DNA of 6,846 nucleotides from Proteiniphilum sp. (GCA_031284475.1 JAISZV010000144.1:1-6846); one strand, 5' to 3'; positions 1-5,650 are shown, numbered from the stretch's first letter. Translations and numbers: made by a program. The notes: generated by a model not told the origin, from the letters alone.

Positions 1-134
1 CCTACAAGCAAATGTACTTTTTCTTCCAGCGTAAGAGAATCGAGAATTACGTCAATGTTGTCCGCCGTCAGTTGCAGCGGTTTCGGCGTTGTGTTGCAGG
101 CAATCCATAGGCCTGTAATAGAAAAGATTAACCT
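1..134 (-). CDS. Glycoside hydrolase family 3 (beta-glucosidase-like) lipoprotein, N-terminal fragment, start codon not found
   Basis: The minus strand translates to a lipoprotein signal peptide (RLIFSITGLWIACN, likely lipidated Cys followed by Asn), a short linker (TTPKPLQLTADNID) and then LDSLTLEEKVHLLVG. The last stretch is the typical opening of GH3 beta-glucosidases, in which the LTLEEK segment precedes the catalytic barrel. The product would be a lipid-anchored enzyme that hydrolyses terminal sugars from oligosaccharides. The catalytic residues lie beyond the left edge. The frame is open back to a TAA at 195-197, but it contains no ATG, GTG or TTG before the signal peptide. The only later in-frame candidate is a TTG at 9-11, which would remove the signal peptide. 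The interval given starts just after the palindrome at 136-154. The gene may start at a rare codon (ATT or ATC) or be broken. The family call is fairly sure; the functional state is unknown. Confidence 0.72.
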
Positions 135-135
135 A

Positions 136-154
136 CCACCTTCTAAGAAGGTGG
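136..154. repeat. REP-like palindrome, copy 1
   Basis: CCACCTTCTAAGAAGGTGG is a perfect 9+1+9 inverted repeat. A near copy with the same outer stem and the same flanking ATTT lies at 277-295. The palindrome occupies the place where the start codon of the GH3 gene would be expected. Paired short palindromes of this sort resemble REP sequences mobilised by IS200-like RAYT transposases, but no such transposase is in the window, so that link is inference. Confidence 0.65.
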
Positions 155-274
155 ATTTGATATAATGAATCGGGCATAGCCCCCAAATTTTATTTTAGAT
201 TCTCTTCTTCGTAAAATGTTATCTGTTAGATAAGATACAAGAGAATTTTTTTTGAGGCAAAGCCAAAAGAACAT
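143..274 (-). CDS. Possible 43-codon ORF between the two palindromes
   Basis: An ATG at 272-274 follows GGAGG (280-284) by five bases, an unusually good Shine-Dalgarno for this group. The 43-residue product starts MFFWLCLKKN, has a basic middle (LRRRESKIK) and ends SNPPS with its TAG inside copy 1 of the palindrome. It resembles nothing I recognise. The DNA beneath it is AT-rich and full of hairpins, so the ORF may well be chance. It is recorded because its start and stop coincide with the two repeat copies. Confidence 0.15.
   Translation of the reverse strand: MFFWLCLKKNSLVSYLTDNILRRRESKIKFGGYARFIISNPPS
199..246. repeat. Nested hairpin inside the repeat-bounded segment
   Basis: ATTCTCTT (199-206) pairs with AAGAGAAT (239-246), enclosing TTATCT-GTT-AGATAA (219-233), a perfect 6-bp hairpin. 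GGGC-ATA-GCCC (172-182) and GGC-AAA-GCC (255-263) lie nearby. So much short-range pairing between two palindromes suggests a structured non-coding element rather than a gene. Confidence 0.4.
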
Positions 275-276
275 AA

Positions 277-295
277 CCACCTCCCAAGTAGGTGG
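277..295. repeat. REP-like palindrome, copy 2
   Basis: CCACCTCCCAAGTAGGTGG has 6-bp arms (CCACCT/AGGTGG) around a 7-nt loop. It shares its outer stem, the loop bases C-AAG- and the trailing GGATTT with copy 1, in the same orientation and 141 bp away. On the minus strand its right part reads GGAGGTGG, which would serve as a Shine-Dalgarno for the small ORF beginning at 274. Confidence 0.65.
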
Positions 296-357
296 ATTTC
301 TAATGTAAATTAAAAAAGTACCCGACGCACCAATTGGAAACTAACCATCCGAATCCT

Positions 358-391
358 CAATTACAAATAGCATAAAATTTATTTACAATTG
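358..391. repeat. Imperfect inverted repeat downstream of hipA
   Basis: CAATTACAAATA (358-369) and TATTTACAATTG (380-391) pair at 10 of 12 positions around a 10-nt loop. The structure lies about 30 bp beyond the hipA stop and could end hipBA transcription, but no clear T-run follows on the minus strand. I see nothing else supportable in 301-421. Confidence 0.3.
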
Positions 392-421
392 AATTTTCTG
401 TGAATATGAAATTATCCCATT

Positions 422-1726
422 TTACAAAGATATAAACGTCATACCAATTGACCCTTTTTTGTCTTTATCTACACCTGCTTTGCCGGCATAATAATTCCAG
501 TTGTGTACCGTATCGTTAATCTGATCAATTATTTCCTCCGCTTTTTTATTGCGGATGGAACGTCCTATCACGATCAGGTCTTCTCGTGTAATATTTTCCC
601 TTTTCCTGTTAATACTCAACGCATGACGGCTTACCCATTCGCTTCCCGGACGATAAGCATGGCAGAGGTCGTACGCCGGAGCCAATTTCCACCGGTCTCC
701 CTGTTTAAGAATAAAAGAGAAGTTCTTGGTATGGTCATCACAGTTGCGGGCTATCACATTAAACACCATACGGCGGAACATCTGTTCGGCTTCGGCGTAA
801 GTCAGCTTTAGTTCCCGCATGGTTTGAAATAATTGTTCATAACTGTAACTGTTTACCCGGTTATAATCAAAATGTTTCATGGCGCAAAAAGTCTGCGTAT
901 GATGTTTTGTATAGCTCCCTTCCCTGTCAAAGCGCCGGGTCATAAAATGGGCGCGTCCGTTCTCTTCCAATAACCGGCATGGCGTCATTTCTATTCCGCA
1001 ATCCAAAGCCATCAGGTAGTAAGCATATTCAACACGTCCGTATCCATGAGTTGCCCCCAATTGCACTTCACTTACCCCGTCAAGTTTAAGCAGCCAGTGT
1101 TCAAACCCTTCGGGAGCGCGCGTTTGCCCGGAACGGACTTCTCCCGTTTTTTCATTATAGGCAACCACGGCTTTGGGGCGTGCGCCCCCGGCAGATGTTC
1201 CGATTTTCAGTATTTCCCGCATGGCTTTTTCTTCTCCGGATTTTAAATTGGCTACAAAAGCCTCCTTTTCCGAAAGCATTTTGCCGGCAATTTTTACCAG
1301 GCTATCTATCTCCACCGAAAAAGTATTCACATTTTGTTTTAAAATAGGCGGCTCAATCTCCAATGCTCCCATTCCCCGTTTTCCTATAAAACAAAGCATC
1401 TCTACCGGGTTCATACTGTTTTCCGGTCGTCCTTGCTGTGCCAACCATAAATTGATCAATTCATTCCCATAACGGTCGGGCAGCATATCCGCGAGCAATC
1501 CGGGCAACCCTTTAAAAGTATCGAAAGAAGAAGCGGTTTCTTTGCGTAATTCAGGGAAAGCGTAAATTTGCTGTTCCGGGGACAACGGCATCTTTAAGGG
1601 AGACAGTTCCCATCCAAGTCTTTTAAAAGCAGGATCGTATTCAAAAGAAGCCAATCCCGATTTTTCATCCCAGGCAACGGCTCCTGCCATTTTGCCCCAT
1701 ATATGTACGATTGCACTATTCATCAT
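422..1726 (-). CDS. hipA: HipA-family serine/threonine kinase toxin
   Basis: This 434-residue protein matches the length of E. coli HipA (440), a kinase that stops growth by phosphorylating a glutamyl-tRNA synthetase; the target here is not known. The N-terminal HipA domain covers about residues 5-115 (FKGLPGLLADMLPDRYG). Next come the Gly-rich autophosphorylation loop GTSAGGARPK (176-185, Ser178 matching E. coli Ser150), the likely ATP-binding Lys214 in WLLKL, the catalytic loop NCDDHTKN (328-335, Asp330 as base, Asn335 for Mg) and the metal-binding Asp353 in LAPAYDLCH. All key kinase residues are present, so the toxin looks active. It starts at the first of two adjacent ATGs, nine bases after the upstream antitoxin stop. 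The two genes form one operon in the usual antitoxin-first order. The alternative start at 1721-1723 differs by one residue. Confidence 0.93.
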   Translation of the reverse strand: MMNSAIVHIWGKMAGAVAWDEKSGLASFEYDPAFKRLGWELSPLKMPLSPEQQIYAFPELRKETASSFDTFKGLPGLLADMLPDRYGNELINLWLAQQGRPENSMNPVEMLCFIGKRGMGALEIEPPILKQNVNTFSVEIDSLVKIAGKMLSEKEAFVANLKSGEEKAMREILKIGTSAGGARPKAVVAYNEKTGEVRSGQTRAPEGFEHWLLKLDGVSEVQLGATHGYGRVEYAYYLMALDCGIEMTPCRLLEENGRAHFMTRRFDREGSYTKHHTQTFCAMKHFDYNRVNSYSYEQLFQTMRELKLTYAEAEQMFRRMVFNVIARNCDDHTKNFSFILKQGDRWKLAPAYDLCHAYRPGSEWVSRHALSINRKRENITREDLIVIGRSIRNKKAEEIIDQINDTVHNWNYYAGKAGVDKDKKGSIGMTFISL

Positions 1727-1735
1727 CGACCCATT

Positions 1736-2089
1736 TTACCAATCAATATTTTCATTATCTGATTTCTTCTTTTTGGGGAAAGCAACCCGCTGTCTTTTCT
1801 TTCTCTCGGCTTGAGCCAGGACTAACGGACTTTGCCGGCGGGTAACCACAAAAGCATTCATGATGTGTAATTGATCCAACACCCGCAATACCCGGATGAG
1901 TGTTGCAACCGTTACGGCGTCGCCTCTTTCCAGCAGACTGAGTGTGGATCGGCTTATTCCTGCATCTTCAGCAAGCATAGCCTGGGTTTTATTTTGCTCC
2001 ATACGGTGATGTTTTACAAATTCTCCGATTTGTATGAGAATACGGTCATCACTCATTGCATTCCAGTCGTTGCGTGATATGTCATTCAT
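1736..2089 (-). CDS. hipB: HipB-like antitoxin, XRE-type DNA-binding protein
   Basis: This 117-residue protein carries a helix-turn-helix of the Cro/CI (XRE) type at about residues 20-76. The recognition part is TQAMLAEDAGISRSTLSLLE, followed by the usual repressor-fold helices. Homologues bind HipA as dimers, block its toxicity and repress their own promoter. After the domain come a basic tail (ERKKRQRVAFPKKKK, about 95-109) and an acidic end, DNENIDW. The last residue is Trp117. E. coli HipB also ends in Trp (W88, NLEW), which contacts HipA, so the end may be functionally conserved. The stop is followed nine bases later by hipA. Its own promoter and probable operators are at 2090-2230. Confidence 0.9.
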   Translation of the reverse strand: MNDISRNDWNAMSDDRILIQIGEFVKHHRMEQNKTQAMLAEDAGISRSTLSLLERGDAVTVATLIRVLRVLDQLHIMNAFVVTRRQSPLVLAQAERKKRQRVAFPKKKKSDNENIDW

Positions 2090-2110
2090 AAAATGAGTGT
2101 TTTATGTATA

Positions 2111-2228
2111 GTGAATGAAAAACCATACAAATATATCATTCTTTTATCAATAAATTTAGTTTTGAATGAAAAATAATTCATTAGACACAAAGAACATAAT
2201 TAGTGAATGATTTATCACTTATTAAGTG
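2111..2228. promoter_or_regulatory. Cluster of presumed HipB operator motifs
   Basis: GTGAATGA occurs at 2111-2118 and 2203-2210. Related forms are TCATTC at 2136-2141 and the inverted pair AATGAA (2165-2170)/TTCATT (2177-2182). AGTGA (2202-2206) also pairs with TCACT (2215-2219), and CACTTA-T-TAAGTG (2216-2228) is a perfect palindrome. Repeated half-sites around a toxin-antitoxin promoter fit cooperative autorepression by HipB. The motif assignment is inferred from repetition and position only. Confidence 0.45.
2128..2135 (-). promoter_or_regulatory. Predicted -7 box of the hipBA promoter
   Basis: On the minus strand these bases read TATATTTG, a full match to the Bacteroidetes -7 consensus TAnnTTTG, about 38 bp before the hipB ATG. 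No good -33 TTTG is seen at the usual distance. Copies of the presumed HipB motif flank the box on both sides (2111-2118 and 2136-2141). Confidence 0.5.
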
Positions 2229-2237
2229 TGTTTTTAA

Positions 2238-2387
2238 TACTATTGTTACAGTCCGGGAAATTTGTTTGACTTTCTAGCAATATGGGAAAATTTCGCACTA
2301 TCCCCAGATTTGGCGGACAGTATCCGCAGAATCATTCTGCCGGATGTTCTTTTATCACAGGGATTATTTTACCGCTTTTTTGAATAA
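2238..2387 (+). other. Unexplained open stretch, possible gene remnant, with two hairpins
   Basis: Between the hipB operators and the abiEi promoter one plus-strand frame stays open for 49 codons and ends at TAA 2385-2387. Its translation looks protein-like (for example LADSIRRIILPDVLLSQGLF), but there is no ATG start and I do not recognise it. The DNA also forms GCGGA-CAGTA-TCCGC (2313-2327) and the perfect hairpin GCAGAAT-C-ATTCTGC (2326-2340), which share two bases and so could be alternatives. It may be the degraded 3' end of an older gene, or simply a regulatory leader. Confidence 0.2.
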
Positions 2388-2401
2388 AAGCAGTATATTT
2401 G
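2374..2401 (+). promoter_or_regulatory. Predicted abiEi promoter with overlapping inverted repeat
   Basis: TATATTTG at 2394-2401 fully matches the Bacteroidetes -7 consensus and lies 16 bp before the ATG, implying a very short leader. Just upstream, GCTTTT (2374-2379) and AAAAGC (2386-2391) form an inverted repeat inside the promoter spacer. That is a natural place for AbiEi, known in other systems to repress its own operon, to bind. No clear -33 box is present. Confidence 0.45.
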
Positions 2402-2417
2402 TCCCAAACATAAGAAT

Positions 2418-3002
2418 ATGGATATAAAACTTCAAACGCTATTCAAGAAAAATAACGGGTATTTGATTCGCAGGCAAATATCAGATAAACCGACCTATAA
2501 CCATCTCCTCAAGCTGATAGATACCGGTACTGTAAAGCGTATAAAGCGTGGAGTGTATTACTCTGAAAATGCGACGAAAGATAACATGATGATTGACGTG
2601 GAAAAAATAGTTCCAGGAGGAGCGCTTTGCCTTTATTCGGCCTGGGCGTATTATGAACTGACAGTTCAGATCCCTTCATCTTTTACAATTGCCATCGAAA
2701 AAAACCGGAAAGTATCTCTTCCCGATTATCCTCCTATTACCTTATATTACTGGAAACAGGAATATCATGAGTTAGGAGTCGTTACTCAAAAAATAAGCGG
2801 TTATACCGTAAAAATCTACGATATAGAGAAATCGGTTTGTGACGCTGTTAAATACCGGACTAAAATTGGGATGGAAACAGCATCGGAGATATTGAAGACA
2901 TACCTGAAAAGAAAAGACCGTAATCTGACCAAATTGATCGGGTACGCGAAGAAAATGAGAATAGAAAAGGTTTTGAAAACATATCTGGAAATACAAATAT
3001 GA
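2418..3002 (+). CDS. AbiEi-family type IV antitoxin / transcriptional regulator
   Basis: The 194-residue protein has the AbiEi layout. An N-terminal winged-helix domain (about 1-50) runs from GYLIRRQISDKPTYNHLLKL to the wing KRIKRGVYY. The AbiEi core follows, with LYSAWAYYELTVQIP (72-86), a strand-rich region, and the hallmark DIEKSVCDAVKYRTKIG (135-151). AbiE systems protect against phage: AbiEi represses the operon and counters AbiEii, a nucleotidyltransferase toxin, without direct binding (type IV). The gene starts 16 bp after a consensus -7 box. Its TGA overlaps the next ATG as ATGA, which implies translational coupling. The protein looks complete. Because its partner is truncated, it is probably an orphan antitoxin that may still act as a regulator. 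Confidence 0.85.
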   Translation: MDIKLQTLFKKNNGYLIRRQISDKPTYNHLLKLIDTGTVKRIKRGVYYSENATKDNMMIDVEKIVPGGALCLYSAWAYYELTVQIPSSFTIAIEKNRKVSLPDYPPITLYYWKQEYHELGVVTQKISGYTVKIYDIEKSVCDAVKYRTKIGMETASEILKTYLKRKDRNLTKLIGYAKKMRIEKVLKTYLEIQI

Positions 3003-3184
3003 GAAAAGACACGGCTAAATCTATTAAAGCAAAGTTGCTGAGCATCGCCGGAAAAAAGGACATCAATTATCAGCAACTCGTTATAAGATATTTATACGAA
3101 CGTTTACTATATCGTTTATCTGTAAGCCGTTATAAAGAAAAAGGATGGTGTGAATGGAGAAAATTATTACTACCGGTTAATTAA
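2999..3184 (+). pseudogene. Truncated AbiEii toxin (nucleotidyltransferase) remnant
   Basis: The 61-codon frame begins at the ATGA overlap with abiEi. About 48 residues (KSIKAKLLSIAGKKDINYQQ, then RYLYERLLYRLSVSRYKEK) are typical of the N-terminus of AbiEii proteins. An intact homologue would continue directly into a LKGGALL-type segment and the nucleotidyltransferase active site, for a total near 300 residues. Here the sequence instead changes to GWCEWRKLLLPVN and stops, seven bases or so before a terminator stem. Active-site residues are absent, so no toxin activity is expected. The abrupt change at about 3140 points to a large deletion rather than a single frameshift, as other frames do not resume the family sequence. 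A short stable peptide may still be made. Confidence 0.7.
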
Positions 3185-3188
3185 AAGA

Positions 3189-3230
3189 AAACACCCGGCT
3201 TTACTCCCAAGAATGTAAAGCCGGGTGTTT
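3189..3230. terminator. Bidirectional rho-independent terminator
   Basis: AAACACCCGGCTTTAC (3189-3204) and GTAAAGCCGGGTGTTT (3215-3230) form a perfect 16-bp stem around a 10-nt loop. T-rich sequence follows on both strands (TTTATTTT to the right, TTTTCTTTTAATT to the left). It ends the abiE operon on the plus strand and can also stop the tRNA-Ser transcript arriving on the minus strand. Confidence 0.88.
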
Positions 3231-3243
3231 ATTTTGCAATCTA

Positions 3244-3263
3244 CTGATATTCATATCTATCAG
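3244..3263 (-). repeat. Inverted repeat at the tRNA 3' end
   Basis: CTGATA (3244-3249) and TATCAG (3258-3263) form a 6-bp stem with an 8-nt loop, directly abutting the last base of the tRNA. A hairpin in the 3' trailer could help guide tRNA processing; the role is inferred. Confidence 0.35.
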
Positions 3264-3350
3264 CGGAAAGAAAGGGATTCGAACCCTTGGTACCCGTGAG
3301 AGTACAACGGTTTTCGAGACCGCCCCGATAGACCACTCCGGCATCTTTCC
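3264..3350 (-). tRNA. tRNA-Ser (anticodon CGA)
   Basis: The 87-base gene folds as a class II tRNA. The acceptor stem is GGAAAGA/TCTTTCC with discriminator G. The anticodon arm is GCGGT-CTCGAAA-ACCGT, with anticodon CGA at 3314-3316, followed by a long variable arm typical of serine tRNAs. The T arm is AAGGG-TTCGAAT-CCCTT. It reads UCG codons. The sequence around the anticodon matches bacterial tRNA-Ser(CGA), including E. coli. The 3' CCA is not encoded (CTG follows), so it must be added by nucleotidyltransferase, as is common in Bacteroidetes. Confidence 0.97.
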
Positions 3351-3361
3351 TGATCAGGATG

Positions 3362-3369
3362 CAAAATTA
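3362..3369 (-). promoter_or_regulatory. Predicted -7 box of the tRNA-Ser promoter
   Basis: On the minus strand these bases read TAATTTTG, matching TAnnTTTG, 11 bp before the tRNA 5' end. A weak T-rich -33 region (GTTTT, about 3384-3388) lies upstream. Confidence 0.5.
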
Positions 3370-3423
3370 CGCTATTTTCTCATAAAACAGCGCATATCCG
3401 GTCAATAAATTCGGAAATTCCCG

Positions 3424-3495
3424 CCACGGCATAAACAAAGTATGTTTACTACCATTAGACACATTCCACGGCATCACCGAAGTATGTTTACTACC
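3424..3495. repeat. Two-copy tandem repeat, 42-bp period
   Basis: CCACGGCAT (3424-3432 and 3466-3474) and AAGTATGTTTACTACC (3438-3453 and 3480-3495) each recur at exactly 42 bp, with a diverged 5-base spacer and a 12-base stretch between units. AGTA-TGTT-TACT inside the unit is itself an inverted repeat. Read on the minus strand, both units translate in the same phase (GSKHT..MPW), since 42 is 14 codons. No gene is evident there; it looks like an intergenic minisatellite between the peptidase stop and the tRNA promoter. Confidence 0.7.
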
Positions 3496-3523
3496 CTCCT
3501 TACGACCTTACAAACTGCCGGAT

Positions 3524-5590
3524 TTATTTCTTTAACGCCCGCAACGCTTCATTTGTCGCGGAAAGCAACGGCTCAATGGAAATAGGCGAACCTACGGAGT
3601 TTTTCATCCAAAGCTGGGGAATGATACTCCCCTGCGTGTACATACGATCTATCTCGCCGGCCAGGTTCTTTCCCCGCACCTGCTGTTCAATCTGGAAGGC
3701 GATCAGATGCCCCATCGGATAGTTGGGCAGATAGAGCGGATAATCGATCATGTGCGAATAGATACCGAGCAATGTCTCATCCTCTCCTCCCAGCACTCCG
3801 GCATAATAACTGTTCCATATTTCTTTGGCGGAACTGATCACCGCCTCTTTCAGTTGCTCCGGCGCAGCGTCGGGATGGGCGTAAAGCCATTCCCACACCT
3901 TTATATCCACGAGAGAAACGCCCATAATCTCGTAACACGACCAGAAGTTATCCAATGCCAGGTAATATTCATCTTCCGGGTTCGGGTTTTTCAGTCCCAG
4001 CAATTCCAGATCCCTCTTTTGGAAAAGGAATGCCACGGCTTCGGTAAAAGCGGTATTGGGAACGCCGTTCAGCATATAGTAATCCACATCGTTCATCGTG
4101 ATGGTCTGTTCCACATTGTGCCCGAACTCATGCACGGCAATATTGTAGCCCTTGTAATCCATCCCTTCCGCCCCGATGCGGGTACGCAAACGCGCCACAT
4201 CATTACGCATGTCGGCGCCCCAGGCATGGCCGGCCCCCCGCGAAGCATCCACCGTAACCAGCGAAGTAATCTCCGCTGCCTTAGCGGGTTTCCAGCCCAG
4301 TTTCACCAGGATATTGGGAAGATCTTCCTCCAGCGCTTTCGCCTCAGGGTACTTTTGGGAAGTAATGGCCGTCAGTTCTTCTTCGGGGATGCCGCCACCC
4401 GATTTGAAACCGTTGTACCATATATCGAACGGTTCCAGTTTCCGCCCCAACCGAGACTCGATAAACGACGCCACTTCTTTCACCTGCGGCGAAGAGAGAA
4501 GTCCCCTGAACAGTTCTTCCACATCTTTCTGCGGCACCTCCATCGTACCGTCAAACGCGCGGACAAGCTCGGTAGGATAATGGGAAGAATAAGGATCAAG
4601 CCGGCGCATCGCCCGGAAATTCTTCAGAAACACCTCGTACCTGCGGACGTTTTCAGGCGTGGAAGCGACTGTATCTCCGTTATTGTCAAACAAGCCGTTC
4701 GTTACCGGGTTCCATAAATAGTTGTCGTTATTGATCACTTGCAGGGGAATTGACTGGTCGATAATGCGTTGCATCACACGGTAGATCATCCGCTGTTTTT
4801 CCAATCCTTTTTCGTTGTCGGCATAGTTCGATTTCAGTTCGTCGCGCAATCCCCAGTGAGAAATCAGCTTCATATTAGCGGGAAACAACCGTTCTCCGTT
4901 TTTATTCCGCAGGTTTCCCATATAGATATTGTAATCAGAGATATAGGCGTCGGCTTCGGTAATCGTTCCGGAAATATCCTGCTGAACGGACGCCGGAACG
5001 CGAGATGTAAACCTGTCGCCCATACGCGCATAGGCCCATTCTTTTCGCGACCATCCTTCGCCCAACTCGGTTTTTTCCTTCAGCGTATAGAAAGGAAAGT
5101 TCAACGCCGTAAGAAAAGCGGCCTTATTGTCGTACAGGTCGTCCGCCAGATGGGCCGAAGCATTGTAACCGCCGAATATCATATCCACCGGCGTGATCTC
5201 AGGCCCCTCCAGTTGCAGGGGAGCTTTCAACATCACATCCATCTTGTGGTAGTAGCCGTTGATCACCTCAAAGTTACGCTCCAGGGTATTGAACAGCCGG
5301 GAGAGTTGCGCCGTATCGCTAATGAACGAACTCTTACAAAAACCGGTGAAATCGTCCGCCGTGCCGTCCGACTTGCGCCAAAGGCCGGCTACTTGCCTTA
5401 TACCGCGCTCTATACGGAGTGCGTGAACCTCTCCGAGAGAGTCTTTCAGTTGTTTGATCACCGCTTCGACCCGTTCGCCGGGGATAAAATCAGTCGTCTG
5501 CATATTGCTTGTGTTGTTTTGACCGGAATTGTTACATGCTGTTAATCCGATAAGAAAAGCAGAAAGGATAAAAGATAAGTATTTCTTCAT
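3524..5590 (-). CDS. Secreted lipoprotein zinc metallopeptidase (gluzincin, M2/M3-like)
   Basis: The 688-residue protein opens with a lipoprotein signal peptide, MKKYLSFILSAFLIGLTAC, with lipobox LTAC and Cys19 as the lipidated residue. It should therefore be anchored in the cell envelope. Residues 20-35 form a polar linker. The zinc site is AVHEFGHNVEQ, with His487, Glu488 (base) and His491, and the third ligand is probably Glu517 in AFTEAVAF, 25 residues on. That HExxH-to-Glu spacing, with the downstream PLYLPNYPMGHLIAFQIE segment (618-634), resembles the largely helical peptidases of families M2, M3 and M32. The exact family is not certain, and the substrate is probably peptides. The start is supported by the signal peptide. 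The gene stands alone, divergent from the SMP-30-like gene, with no clear terminator between its stop and the 42-bp repeats. Confidence 0.85.
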   Translation of the reverse strand: MKKYLSFILSAFLIGLTACNNSGQNNTSNMQTTDFIPGERVEAVIKQLKDSLGEVHALRIERGIRQVAGLWRKSDGTADDFTGFCKSSFISDTAQLSRLFNTLERNFEVINGYYHKMDVMLKAPLQLEGPEITPVDMIFGGYNASAHLADDLYDNKAAFLTALNFPFYTLKEKTELGEGWSRKEWAYARMGDRFTSRVPASVQQDISGTITEADAYISDYNIYMGNLRNKNGERLFPANMKLISHWGLRDELKSNYADNEKGLEKQRMIYRVMQRIIDQSIPLQVINNDNYLWNPVTNGLFDNNGDTVASTPENVRRYEVFLKNFRAMRRLDPYSSHYPTELVRAFDGTMEVPQKDVEELFRGLLSSPQVKEVASFIESRLGRKLEPFDIWYNGFKSGGGIPEEELTAITSQKYPEAKALEEDLPNILVKLGWKPAKAAEITSLVTVDASRGAGHAWGADMRNDVARLRTRIGAEGMDYKGYNIAVHEFGHNVEQTITMNDVDYYMLNGVPNTAFTEAVAFLFQKRDLELLGLKNPNPEDEYYLALDNFWSCYEIMGVSLVDIKVWEWLYAHPDAAPEQLKEAVISSAKEIWNSYYAGVLGGEDETLLGIYSHMIDYPLYLPNYPMGHLIAFQIEQQVRGKNLAGEIDRMYTQGSIIPQLWMKNSVGSPISIEPLLSATNEALRALKK

Positions 5591-5624
5591 GACCCTGTTT
5601 TTAGTTTAAATGTATAAAGGCTCT

Positions 5625-5650
5625 TTACATAAATGTAATTCACAAAGATA
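5625..5650 (-). promoter_or_regulatory. Predicted peptidase promoter with palindrome at the transcription start
   Basis: On the minus strand 5643-5650 reads TATCTTTG, matching TAnnTTTG, about 53 bp before the peptidase ATG. Just downstream, TTACAT-AA-ATGTAA (5625-5638) is a 6-bp perfect inverted repeat that would cover the expected transcription start, so it may be a repressor operator. Only a weak T-rich -33 region precedes it. Confidence 0.45.

Noticed and set aside
133..177. ATG at 175-177 as the GH3 start
   Set aside because: It is in another frame and stops after 14 codons (TAG 133-135), so it cannot give the signal peptide without a frameshift.
2283..2383. A 33-codon ATG frame before abiEi
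   Set aside because: It overlaps the more protein-like open stretch in another frame, has no ribosome site and no recognisable content.
2772..3076. Minus-strand frames opposite abiEi and the abiEii remnant
   Set aside because: They are Phe/Ser-rich antisense translations with no recognisable family, while the plus strand codes clear AbiE proteins.
3264..3290. Attachment site: copy of the tRNA-Ser 3' end elsewhere in the window
   Set aside because: No second copy of the T-arm/acceptor sequence was found by eye, and no integrase gene is present, so an integrated element is not demonstrated.
3424..3495. CRISPR array
   Set aside because: Only two units; the 42-bp period has internally conserved blocks and very short variable parts, and no cas genes are present.
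3707..5545. Long plus-strand frames opposite the peptidase gene
   Set aside because: They are antisense shadows with low-complexity His/Arg/Phe-rich translations and no domain signal.
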